The position numbers and the translations under genes were made by a program. Shown in pieces: positions 1 through 6,965 of a stretch of 33,533 nucleotides of DNA. Below the pieces are notes generated by a model that saw nothing but the letters and a program-made list of their open reading frames with translations, searched no databases and was not told where the DNA came from. Source of the stretch: an uncultured bacterium (GTDB taxonomy: Bacteria; Bacillota; Clostridia; Lachnospirales; Lachnospiraceae). Where the stretch lies: contig CAJMQQ010000030.1 of NCBI GenBank assembly GCA_905215625.1, forward strand, positions 1 through 33,533. Reading direction: 5' to 3'. Within the stretch, counting starts at the first letter, position 1; the number at the start of each line of letters is the position of its first letter.

Positions 1-2
1 TA

Positions 3-143
3 GATCGAAAGAATTGTTTGAGAAACATCAAAAACAATCAGATATACACAAACCATGTGATAAATCCCAGTTTGCTGAATTGGCAAGAATTAAAAACCGA
101 ATACTTACCATCCTATCGGCAGTACATCGAGCAGAAAATCTGA
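3..143 (+). CDS. C-terminal end of an unidentified protein (start lies outside the window)
   Basis: An open frame enters from the left edge and runs 46 codons to a TGA at 141-143. It ends in a polar, aromatic-rich stretch (NWQELKTEYLPSYRQYIEQK). I do not recognise the family. A stem-loop with a T run follows at the stop codon, which is how a real gene end often looks. The other open frame here, from 14, runs on into the toxin region and looks less natural. Reality and reading frame are moderately uncertain because so little is visible. Confidence 0.4.
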   Translation, partial: DRKNCLRNIKNNQIYTNHVINPSLLNWQELKTEYLPSYRQYIEQKI

Positions 144-166
144 AAAAGGTTCCCTGCTCTTTTTTA
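129..166 (+). terminator. Possible rho-independent terminator of the left-edge gene
   Basis: GAGCAG at 129-134 pairs with CTGCTC at 154-159 and is followed directly by a run of six or more T. The loop is long (19 nt) and the stem only 6 bp, so this is a weak candidate. Its position across the stop codon of the left-edge frame supports it. Confidence 0.4.
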
Positions 167-180
167 TCGACAAAACGGAA

Positions 181-207
181 AAGACACCCGGAAAAACCGA
201 GTGTCTT
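181..207 (-). terminator. Stem-loop at the 3' end of the toxin gene
   Basis: AAGACACCCGG at 181-191 pairs with CCGAGTGTCTT at 197-207 (11 bp, one mismatch) around an AAAAA loop. On the minus strand it spans the toxin stop codon and is followed by a modest T-rich stretch. It probably ends the dinJ-yafQ transcript. Confidence 0.5.
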
Positions 208-499
208 ATACCTGCTTTCCGAACAGAACGCTGTGGGTTCCTGTTCGGGATAATGTCAATACGAGTAAATCATTTTCAATTCGATAGATTAATAACCAAT
301 CCGGCTGAATGTGGCACTCACGGTGTCCAACCCAGTTTCCGGTTAAGGCGTGGTCTTTATTCTTCTCTGGAAGCTGTTCGCCGCTTGCCAGTTTACGGAT
401 AACTTCGTCAAGAAGATCAATGTCCAGATGGCGTTTCATTGCCAGCTTGTAGTCTTTCTTGAATTGATTTGTCCAAATGATGTCTAAATGATTGTTCAT
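206..499 (-). CDS. yafQ: YafQ-family mRNA interferase toxin (type II toxin-antitoxin)
   Basis: This 97-residue protein belongs to the RelE/YafQ ribonuclease toxins, which cut mRNA on the ribosome when freed from the antitoxin. Residues matching the known YafQ active site are visible: His50, His63, Asp67 and, near the end, His89, within the segments KDHALTGNW, RECHIQPDWLLIY and RTGTHS. The length is typical of the family. The start codon overlaps the stop of the upstream antitoxin gene by 4 bp (ATGA), so the two are translationally coupled. Such pairs are often carried by mobile or plastic regions. The catalytic residues are intact, so the toxin is probably functional. Confidence 0.93.
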   Translation of the reverse strand: MNNHLDIIWTNQFKKDYKLAMKRHLDIDLLDEVIRKLASGEQLPEKNKDHALTGNWVGHRECHIQPDWLLIYRIENDLLVLTLSRTGTHSVLFGKQV

Positions 500-771
500 T
501 CTTTCAATGCCCTCAGTGCTTTATCTACATCAGAGTAGCGTTTTACAGACGGATCATGGGCAATGCGTTCCGCTTCCAGCATTGCTGCAATTGTGTCCTT
601 GTTCGGCTGTTCCATGCGAACATCAAAAGGAAAACCGCCGACGCGGAGAGACTGGCGAAGAAAAACATTGATAGCAGTAGTCAGATTGACACCCAACTCG
701 CCATACAGAGCTTCGCACTGTTTTTTTATATCGCTGTCCATGCGGACGCTGAAATTTGTTGTAGTAGCCAT
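496..771 (-). CDS. dinJ: RelB/DinJ-family antitoxin
   Basis: This 91-residue antitoxin starts with the ribbon-helix-helix segment typical of DinJ (TTNFSVRMDSDIKKQ), followed by LYGELGVNLTTAINVFLRQS. The N-terminal half should bind operator DNA as a dimer, and the acidic, charged C-terminal part should wrap and neutralise YafQ. I chose the ATG at 769-771 rather than the in-frame TTG at 778-780. AGGAG lies 9 nt upstream of the ATG but directly abuts the TTG. The gene is first in a two-gene minus-strand operon with the toxin. A promoter with a palindrome is present upstream, consistent with autoregulation by the DinJ-YafQ complex. Confidence 0.92.
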   Translation of the reverse strand: MATTTNFSVRMDSDIKKQCEALYGELGVNLTTAINVFLRQSLRVGGFPFDVRMEQPNKDTIAAMLEAERIAHDPSVKRYSDVDKALRALKE

Positions 772-805
772 ACTCGTCAACTCCTTTCTTTGCTATTGCA
801 CTTAT

Positions 806-834
806 ATTATATGTATTCTGCAATGCAGTGTCAA
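806..834 (-). promoter_or_regulatory. Promoter of dinJ-yafQ with palindromic operator between -35 and -10
   Basis: On the minus strand there is a perfect TTGACA (829-834), a 17-bp spacer and a perfect TATAAT (806-811). The spacer contains the palindrome CTGCATTGCAG (818-828), which directly abuts the -35. This is the expected place for a repressor that blocks RNA polymerase. The antitoxin, or the toxin-antitoxin complex, is the likely ligand by analogy with other DinJ systems. Confidence 0.8.
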
Positions 835-1028
835 TGTATTAGACGGAAAATTCAAAAAAATGGTAAATGAAATGTATTTGAAGCAGTAAAAGAAAATGCA
901 ATCACCCGGCAGAGATGTACGGTATTCGTGTTAATTGTCATGGAATATCAGCTGCCTGGAGGTTGTCCAGACGGGCATTTCCAGCAGAATTTCCGAATAC
1001 ATTAGCTAAAAACGATGAAGGAGAACAT

Positions 1029-1961
1029 ATGAACTACGGATTGGCATTGTCTGGAGGCGGTACAAAAGGCGCGGTTCATGTAGGCGTATTAAAGGCACTG
1101 GAAGAGAAAGAAATGCTGCCGGATGCAGTGGCGGGAACCAGCTCCGGAAGTATGGTAGCCGGTTGTCTGGCGGCCGGAATGACAGTGTCTGATCTGGAGG
1201 AAGAGGTGCGGTATTTAAGCAGAAATGGCCGTCGCTTTCTGGATCCGGATTACTGGGGAATGATCCGGCTTCTGCCTCAGCTCGTAAAAGGACGGCCAGC
1301 CAGCATGAACGGCCTTTTAAAAGGAGAAAAGCTGCTGGGGCATTTGTGTCAGATTACAAGAGGGGCGAAACTTGAGGATGCAAAAATAGGAATTTTAATT
1401 CCAGCGGTAGACCTATATTCTGGAAGAACCGTAGTTTATACGAATCTTATGGAACAATACGGGAGAAAAAAGAAAACGATCAAAGTGGCAGGAGAGCAGA
1501 CCGTCTGGGAAGATACTGGGATGCTGTGCCAGATTATGATGGCAAGCAGCAGCTTTCCAGTGGTATTCCGGCCAAGAAATTTAGACGGACGGCTGCTTGC
1601 AGATGGCGGGATTACCTATAATCTGCCAGTGGATTTGCTGTCTGCTGCCGGAGTAAAAATAGTGATGGGAGTAGATGTAGGAAAAGGATTGGAACTAAAT
1701 GATACCAGTTCCATGTTTGATGAAATGTTCCGGTCGTTTTCCATCAGGGGAGAAAGTCTGGAACGATGCCATTCCCAGAGAGACCGGCTGATTTTATGGC
1801 CGGAGATGGAAAAAAGCGGGGGACTTCTGGATTTTTCCATTATGGAATCGGCAATGGAAGTTGGCTATGAATATACCTTGGCCAGAATTCCGGCAATCAG
1901 GAAAAAATTAAAAGAAAATTTGAAAAAAACTGAACCGTTTGTATCAACCATGTCTCTATAG
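1029..1961 (+). CDS. Patatin-like phospholipase (RssA/YlbK type)
   Basis: This 310-residue protein is a patatin-fold serine acyl hydrolase predicted to act on lipid acyl esters. The N-terminus carries the oxyanion-hole motif (SGGGTKG, about residues 8-14). The nucleophile elbow GTSSG follows at about residues 37-41, and the second dyad residue is the Asp of LLADGG in the middle of the protein. No signal peptide or membrane span is seen, so it is probably cytoplasmic. The ATG at 1029 is chosen because AAGGAG precedes it by 5 nt; the open frame extends further upstream to 915 without a good ribosome binding site. The sigma factor gene follows after only 34 nt, so the three genes to 3389 may form one transcript. 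Substrate unknown. Confidence 0.88.
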   Translation: MNYGLALSGGGTKGAVHVGVLKALEEKEMLPDAVAGTSSGSMVAGCLAAGMTVSDLEEEVRYLSRNGRRFLDPDYWGMIRLLPQLVKGRPASMNGLLKGEKLLGHLCQITRGAKLEDAKIGILIPAVDLYSGRTVVYTNLMEQYGRKKKTIKVAGEQTVWEDTGMLCQIMMASSSFPVVFRPRNLDGRLLADGGITYNLPVDLLSAAGVKIVMGVDVGKGLELNDTSSMFDEMFRSFSIRGESLERCHSQRDRLILWPEMEKSGGLLDFSIMESAMEVGYEYTLARIPAIRKKLKENLKKTEPFVSTMSL

Positions 1962-1995
1962 GATAGGTGCACCAAACAGGAAGGAGGAAATGAGG

Positions 1996-2562
1996 ATGGA
2001 AGACATCGAACTGGTTCTGCGTATGCAAAAAAATGACCTGGACGCCCTGGAAGAACTGATGCAAAGAAACCAGAGGGATCTGCTGAAACTGGCATACCTG
2101 ATTTCCGGAAATTACGCGGACAGTGAGGACATTGTTCAGGAAACATTTGTCCAGGTCTATTTAAAAAAAGAAACCATACGGGAGCCGGAATATTTTAAAA
2201 CCTGGCTGATTCGGATGATGACCAGGATTGCCTGGCGTTATTTAAAGAAGAAAAGCAGGGAACATCCAGCAGGAGATACCATGGAGACATGGAATCCGGA
2301 GGCCAAAGATCTGGCAGATTCAGTTTTTCGGGTTGTGGAACGGAAAGAAGAAGCCGAAGAACTGTATCAGGCAATTCTGAGGCTGCCTGTTAAACAGAGG
2401 ACGATGGTGATTTTGTACTATTTTGAAGAAATGAGCACAAAAGAAATTGCAAAATTATCCGGCTGTCTGGAAGGTACGGTAAAATCCAGACTTTATGGGG
2501 CAAGAAAACGGTTAAAAGAAGAACTTTACAGTACAGGTTTAGAAGGGAGGGTACTGCTGTGA
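1996..2562 (+). CDS. ECF-type RNA polymerase sigma factor
   Basis: This 188-residue sigma-70 family protein is of the extracytoplasmic function class, containing only regions 2 and 4. Region 2 lies at about residues 20-88 (LAYLISGNYADSEDIVQETF is its core). Region 4, at about 120-177, holds the helix-turn-helix (MSTKEIAKLSGCLEGTVKSR). AAGGAGG lies 8 nt before the ATG at 1996; the in-frame ATG at 1990 is only 2 nt from it and is less likely. Its stop overlaps the GTG start of a membrane-anchored partner by 4 bp, the usual arrangement for a sigma factor and its anti-sigma factor. It should direct transcription of an unknown regulon when released. No self-recognised promoter could be assigned. 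Confidence 0.92.
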   Translation: MEDIELVLRMQKNDLDALEELMQRNQRDLLKLAYLISGNYADSEDIVQETFVQVYLKKETIREPEYFKTWLIRMMTRIAWRYLKKKSREHPAGDTMETWNPEAKDLADSVFRVVERKEEAEELYQAILRLPVKQRTMVILYYFEEMSTKEIAKLSGCLEGTVKSRLYGARKRLKEELYSTGLEGRVLL

Positions 2563-3389
2563 GAAGGAAACAACGGGATTCAGGAGAACCAAAAGAACTA
2601 TGGAACCAGGAGATAGACGACCGGATCCGGGACGCCCTGGACTGGCAGGCAGCTCCTCTCAATTATGAAAAAAACGAGGATCTGGGGCGGGAAGAAGCCT
2701 TGAGAAACAGGGTTTTTACACAGATAAAGGAGGAAACAAAGATGAAGCATATAGGATGGAAATTTAAGAAAATCGCAGTTGCAGCAGGAGCCATGTGTAT
2801 TTTAGGAAGCGCAGTCGTAATGGCGGCAGGACAGTTTAAAGGAATTATCACACATAGTACCGTGCAGGAAGAATTTTCTTCTTACGAGGAACTGGAGAAG
2901 GCAGAAAAAGACTATCAGATTCCATTTGATGTCAATGCTCCGGAAACGTTTTCCAATGGATATGAATTTGCAAAAGGTTATCCTCTTCATACTTCCGGAG
3001 TAGATGATGGAGGAAACCAGACGAAGCTTCCGACAGAAGTGACCCTTCAGTATGAAAAAGACGGGATGCCGGAAGTGACCATAAACGAATATGCAAGCAG
3101 GGCAGGAGAAGAGATAACTGGAACAGCCCATGAAAAAGAAGGAATCTCTTATTATTATACAAAACAGGATTGTATGTTTGTACCTCCGTCCTATGAACTG
3201 ACCGAAGAAGAGAAGGCGGCAGAGGAAGCTGGTACCTTGCAGGTCGGATATGGAAGCGATACGGTAGAACGAACCAGCTACAGCAGCGTACAATGGCAGA
3301 AAGACGGCATCAGCTATCTGCTGATGTCGTTTGAATCCCCATTGACAGAGGAACAATTGGTAGAAATGGCGTCAGAAGTCATGGAATAA
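2559..3389 (+). CDS. Membrane-anchored anti-sigma factor with extracellular domain
   Basis: This 276-residue protein has a hydrophilic N-terminal part of about 70 residues, one transmembrane helix (about 71-91, KIAVAAGAMCILGSAVVMAA) and an acidic extracellular domain of about 185 residues. That layout, plus the GTG start overlapping the ECF sigma gene by 4 bp, indicates an anti-sigma factor that holds the sigma at the membrane until a signal is sensed outside. A zinc-finger (HxxxCxxC) anti-sigma motif is not visible in the N-terminus, so the sigma-binding part is of another type. The extracellular part resembles the DUF4367-like sensor domains common in Clostridia, but I am not certain of that assignment. 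GGGAGGG precedes the GTG by about 7 nt. A strong terminator follows. Confidence 0.8.
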   Translation: MRRKQRDSGEPKELWNQEIDDRIRDALDWQAAPLNYEKNEDLGREEALRNRVFTQIKEETKMKHIGWKFKKIAVAAGAMCILGSAVVMAAGQFKGIITHSTVQEEFSSYEELEKAEKDYQIPFDVNAPETFSNGYEFAKGYPLHTSGVDDGGNQTKLPTEVTLQYEKDGMPEVTINEYASRAGEEITGTAHEKEGISYYYTKQDCMFVPPSYELTEEEKAAEEAGTLQVGYGSDTVERTSYSSVQWQKDGISYLLMSFESPLTEEQLVEMASEVME

Positions 3390-3408
3390 GGCGATAGAAA
3401 AGTCGGAG

Positions 3409-3460
3409 ACTCCCGTCTGGTTTTGAGAAGATTCTCAGAACTGGACGGGAGTTTTTTGTT
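3409..3460 (+). terminator. Rho-independent terminator after the anti-sigma gene
   Basis: ACTCCCGTC at 3409-3417 pairs with GACGGGAGT at 3444-3452. The stem continues inward with G-U pairs to a short AGAT loop, and T-rich sequence follows. It separates the sigma/anti-sigma unit from the metal ATPase. Confidence 0.88.
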
Positions 3461-3477
3461 TTGGCAGAAAGTTTTGA

Positions 3478-3506
3478 TTGACTTTTCTTTTTTCGGGAAG
3501 TATAAT
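3478..3506 (+). promoter_or_regulatory. Sigma-A promoter of the P1B ATPase gene
   Basis: TTGACT (3478-3483), a 17-bp spacer and TATAAT (3501-3506) lie about 57 bp before the start codon. The match to the housekeeping consensus is near perfect. Confidence 0.8.
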
Positions 3507-3521
3507 AACAGCGGTAATACA

Positions 3522-3543
3522 CATATGAATAAATGCTCATATG
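3522..3543 (+). promoter_or_regulatory. ArsR/SmtB-like inverted repeat (candidate metal-responsive operator)
   Basis: CATATGA (3522-3528) and TCATATG (3537-3543) are perfect inverted arms around an 8-nt centre. They lie just downstream of the -10 of the metal ATPase promoter. The ATATGA-N-TCATAT pattern resembles operators bound by ArsR/SmtB-family zinc/cadmium sensors. No such repressor gene is in the window, so the assignment is an inference from sequence form and target gene. Confidence 0.5.
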
Positions 3544-3562
3544 ATACAATAAGGAGGTAACT

Positions 3563-5458
3563 ATGACGAAAAAGCAGAAAAAGATGTTGTTTCGTATTAT
3601 CGTAACTGCAATCCTGATGATAGGGTTGGAGTTTGTTCCAGTAGAAGGATACGGCCGGTTTGCCTTGTATCTGATCCCTTATGGAATTATCGGCTACGAT
3701 ATTTTAAGAAAAGCGTTCCGCGGTATCTTAAACCGTCAGGTATTTGACGAAAACTTTTTAATGGCAGTTGCTACAGTAGGCGCGATGGCCATCGGCTTAT
3801 TAGAAAGCGGCGATTATGCAGAAGCGATTTCCGTTATGCTGTTATACCAGATTGGAGAGCTGTTCCAGAGTTATGCAGTGGGAAAAAGCAGGAAAAATAT
3901 CAGCGCTTTGATGGATATCCGGCCGGATTATGCGAATATAGAAGAAGACGGAAAACTGAAAAAAGTTGATCCGGACGATGTGCCAGTGGGAACGGTAATA
4001 GTGGTTCATCCAGGTGAAAAAGTACCCATTGACGGCGTCATTGTAGAAGGAAATTCCAGCTTAAATACCAGCGCCCTGACGGGAGAAAGCCTTCCAAAAG
4101 AGGTCAGCGCTGGAGACGAAGTAATCAGCGGCTGCGTGAATATGACCAGGGTATTAAAGGTTCAGACAACCAAAGAATTTGAAGAATCTACAGTTTCCAA
4201 GATTCTGGAATTAGTGGAGAACTCCAGCTCCAGGAAGTCAAAATCTGAGGAATTTATCTCAAAATTTGCCAAGTATTATACCCCGGCAGTCTGCTACAGT
4301 GCCCTGGCGCTGATTCTGGTTCCGCCGCTTGTGCGGATGTTGTTTTTAGGGGCGGATCCACAGTGGAGCCAGTGGATGTACAGAGCTTTAACGTTCCTGG
4401 TAATCAGCTGCCCATGCGCACTGGTAATCAGTATTCCCCTCAGCTTTTTTGCAGGAATCGGCGGAGCCAGCAGAGAGGGAATCCTGGTAAAAGGATCCAA
4501 CTATCTGGAGACTTTATCTAAAACAAAGACAGTGGTATTTGATAAAACCGGAACCTTGACCCAGGGTGTATTTGTAGTAAACGGCATTCACCACAATGAG
4601 TTGGAAAACCAGAAAATCCTGGAATTTGCAGCTCTGGCAGAGAGCGCCTCTTCCCATCCAATCAGCAAAAGCATCCAGCGGGAATATGGACAGGAACTGG
4701 ACTGCTCCCGCGTAAGAGACATTGAAGAAATCAGCGGAAGCGGCGTAATGGCCATTGTCGACGGCCATCAGGTTGCAGCCGGCAATGACAAATTAATGAA
4801 GAAACTGAATGTTCCTTATATCGAATGCCGCTCCATTGGAACCATTGTCCACATGGCCATTGACGGAAAATATGCGGGTCATATTGTGATTTCTGACATC
4901 ATTAAGCCAAATGCAAAACAGGTAATCCAGGCGTTAAAGGCAGCCGGCGTAGAAGAGACGGTAATGCTGACTGGAGACAGTAAACGGGTAGCCGATAAGG
5001 TGGCAGAAGATCTGGGAATTGACCGAGTTTACAGCGAACTGCTTCCAGCCGATAAGGTGGAACGGGTAGAAGAACTGTTAAAAGAAAAGCAGGCAGGGAA
5101 CAAGCAGAAGGAAAAAATTGTTTTTGTGGGAGACGGCATTAATGATGCGCCGGCCCTGTCTAGAGCCGATATTGGAATTGCAATGGGTGCAATGGGTTCT
5201 GATGCAGCTATCGAGGCAGCAGACATTGTGCTGATGGATGACGATCCGTTAAAGATTGCAAAGGCAATTAAGATATCCAGAAAATGTCTGGGAATCGTAT
5301 ACCAGAATATTATTTTTGCCCTGGGAATCAAGGCAGTATGCCTGATTTTAGGCGCATTCGGCATTGCCAATATGTGGCTTGCTATTTTTGCCGACGTAGG
5401 CGTTATGGTTCTTGCAGTGCTGAACGCCATACGGGCTCTGTTTGTGAAAAGACTGTAA
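3563..5458 (+). CDS. Zinc/cadmium-type heavy-metal P1B ATPase
   Basis: This 631-residue membrane pump exports (or moves) soft divalent metals using ATP. In order it shows N-terminal membrane helices, the actuator TGE (about 173-175), the metal-binding CPC in a transmembrane helix (283-285), the phosphorylated Asp327 in DKTGT, the SASSHPIS nucleotide-domain signature, MLTGD and GDGINDAP. The last helix pair contains an Asp in ADVGVMV, typical of the Zn/Cd/Pb subgroup (P1B-2) rather than copper pumps. It has no N-terminal heavy-metal-associated domain, so it is shorter than CadA or ZntA. It is a single-gene unit with its own promoter and a candidate metal-responsive operator. AAGGAGG precedes the ATG by a normal distance. 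The exact metal cannot be read from sequence. Confidence 0.93.
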   Translation: MTKKQKKMLFRIIVTAILMIGLEFVPVEGYGRFALYLIPYGIIGYDILRKAFRGILNRQVFDENFLMAVATVGAMAIGLLESGDYAEAISVMLLYQIGELFQSYAVGKSRKNISALMDIRPDYANIEEDGKLKKVDPDDVPVGTVIVVHPGEKVPIDGVIVEGNSSLNTSALTGESLPKEVSAGDEVISGCVNMTRVLKVQTTKEFEESTVSKILELVENSSSRKSKSEEFISKFAKYYTPAVCYSALALILVPPLVRMLFLGADPQWSQWMYRALTFLVISCPCALVISIPLSFFAGIGGASREGILVKGSNYLETLSKTKTVVFDKTGTLTQGVFVVNGIHHNELENQKILEFAALAESASSHPISKSIQREYGQELDCSRVRDIEEISGSGVMAIVDGHQVAAGNDKLMKKLNVPYIECRSIGTIVHMAIDGKYAGHIVISDIIKPNAKQVIQALKAAGVEETVMLTGDSKRVADKVAEDLGIDRVYSELLPADKVERVEELLKEKQAGNKQKEKIVFVGDGINDAPALSRADIGIAMGAMGSDAAIEAADIVLMDDDPLKIAKAIKISRKCLGIVYQNIIFALGIKAVCLILGAFGIANMWLAIFADVGVMVLAVLNAIRALFVKRL

Positions 5459-5543
5459 GGGTACGAGCTCAGTTACCTTTTTGTGCCTTCTTTTCAAAAT
5501 GCAGGATTCGGGTTACAATGGAAGCAGAAAAGGAGGAATGGAT

Positions 5544-6815
5544 ATGTTTCAGGAAAACGCAGCAGATCTTCTGCGCAGTCACGCAAAGGCATCTTACACC
5601 AGACAGGCCATCCGGATCAATGACCGGATTGTGATTTACGTAGGATACGGCCACAGCAACAGTATTGTAATTGAGGGAGAGCATTCCCTGATTCTGGTGG
5701 ACGCCCTGGATTCAGATGAGCGGGCAAAACGTCTCAGAAAAGAATTGGATGAGACCTATGGAAAGCCGGTAGAAACCATTATTTATACTCATGGGCATCC
5801 AGATCACAGAGGAGGCTCTGGCGCGTTCAGAGACGTGGCGGAAGAAATTATTGCTTTTGCTCCGAGGCGTCCGGTTTTAAAGTATACAGAAAAAATCAAT
5901 GATGTGCTGATGCGGCGGACGGTGCGTCAGTTTGGCTATCGACTGACGGAAGAAGAATGCATTACCCAGGGAATCGGGATTCGGGAAGGAAATGCGGTAG
6001 GGGACGGAAAATACGATTTTCTGCCGCCGACGACAGTCTATAAAGAGGAAGAACGGGTAGAACGGATTATTGACGGAGTCAGGATAGAACTGGTTTCAGC
6101 AGTAGGAGAGACAGACGATCAGATGTTTCTCTGGCTTCCAGACGATGAAGTCCTGTGCTGCGGAGACAACTACTATGGATGCTGGCCGAACCTTTACGCC
6201 ATCCGCGGCAGCCAGTACAGAGATATTGCTGCATGGGTAGACAGTTTAAGAATGATTATGACGTATCCGGCAAAGGCGCTTTTACCAGGCCACACGATGC
6301 CGGTAATGGGAGCAGAAACGATACAGGAAGTGCTGAAAAACTTTTCCGGCGCCATTGAATCCATCCTTTTGCAGACCCTAGACTGCATGAATCAGGGAAT
6401 GACGGAAAGTGAAACAGCAGAGGCGGTAAAACTTCCAAAGGAATATGAAAATCTGCCGTATCTGGGTGAATTTTATGGAACAGCAGAATGGTCTGTCCGA
6501 TCGATTTATCATGGATATTTTGGATGGTTTGATGGAAATGCCACAAACTTAAGCCGTCTTCCAGACTCGGTATTCTCAGCTGAGATTGTAAGTCTGGCGG
6601 GAGCAGAAAAGGTACTGGCAGAGGCAGAAGCAAAGCTGAAAGAAGAACAGTGGCAGATGGCTCTCCAGCTTTCCGATCTGTTGATAGAAGCAGGGGAATT
6701 TGTAAAAGAGGCCAAAATGATAAAGGCAAAAGGGCTGGCTGCCCTGGGTGAAATCAGCACCAGCGCCAACGGACGCCACTATTATCTTGCAAGTGCAAAA
6801 GAGTTAGCAGAATAA
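5544..6815 (+). CDS. Alkylsulfatase-like metallo-beta-lactamase-fold hydrolase
   Basis: This 423-residue enzyme has the binuclear metal motif THGHPDH (His83, His85, Asp87, His88). It also has the later elements typical of linear alkylsulfatases of the SdsA1/YjcS type: a GDN loop, NLYAIRGSQYRD and LLPGH. After about residue 300 comes the alkylsulfatase dimerisation-type region (LGEFYGTAEWSVRSIYHGYF). The family normally ends in a sterol-carrier-like domain that helps bind the alkyl chain; that domain is absent here, as is a signal peptide. The predicted reaction is hydrolysis of a sulfate ester or related substrate in the cytoplasm, but the substrate is inferred. The ATG at 5544 lies 7 nt after AGGAGG; the ATG at 5538 is too close. 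A terminator follows, separating it from the TRAP operon. Confidence 0.85.
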   Translation: MFQENAADLLRSHAKASYTRQAIRINDRIVIYVGYGHSNSIVIEGEHSLILVDALDSDERAKRLRKELDETYGKPVETIIYTHGHPDHRGGSGAFRDVAEEIIAFAPRRPVLKYTEKINDVLMRRTVRQFGYRLTEEECITQGIGIREGNAVGDGKYDFLPPTTVYKEEERVERIIDGVRIELVSAVGETDDQMFLWLPDDEVLCCGDNYYGCWPNLYAIRGSQYRDIAAWVDSLRMIMTYPAKALLPGHTMPVMGAETIQEVLKNFSGAIESILLQTLDCMNQGMTESETAEAVKLPKEYENLPYLGEFYGTAEWSVRSIYHGYFGWFDGNATNLSRLPDSVFSAEIVSLAGAEKVLAEAEAKLKEEQWQMALQLSDLLIEAGEFVKEAKMIKAKGLAALGEISTSANGRHYYLASAKELAE

Positions 6816-6820
6816 GGAAT

Positions 6821-6864
6821 AAAAAAGTTGCTGTCTGACAGAATAGTCTACAGCAGCTTTTTTA
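6821..6864 (+). terminator. Rho-independent terminator after the alkylsulfatase-like gene
   Basis: AAAAAAGTTGCTGT (6821-6834) pairs with ACAGCAGCTTTTTT (6850-6863), giving a 14-bp stem with one G-U pair and an adjacent T run. The A-rich side also makes it usable from the other strand. Confidence 0.88.
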
Positions 6865-6903
6865 GATTCCTGCAAAAAAATTATGAAAGAGATAGTTCTT
6901 TAA

Positions 6904-6932
6904 TTGCCATAGGAATGAAGAATTGATATAAT
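6904..6932 (+). promoter_or_regulatory. Sigma-A promoter of the TRAP transporter operon
   Basis: TTGCCA (6904-6909), a 17-bp spacer and TATAAT (6927-6932) with an upstream TGA (extended -10) lie about 33 bp before the first start codon. Confidence 0.78.
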
Positions 6933-6965
6933 AAATAGAAACAATAGAAAAGGAGGACTTGGAAA

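Noticed and set aside
14..253. Plus-strand 79-codon open frame at the left edge
   Set aside because: It runs through a terminator-like hairpin and across the toxin 3' end, has no convincing ribosome site, and the overlapping frame ending at 143 looks more protein-like.
2802..3356. 184-codon minus-strand open frame inside the anti-sigma gene
   Set aside because: Antisense shadow with biased composition (many Phe, Ser, Cys) and no ribosome site.
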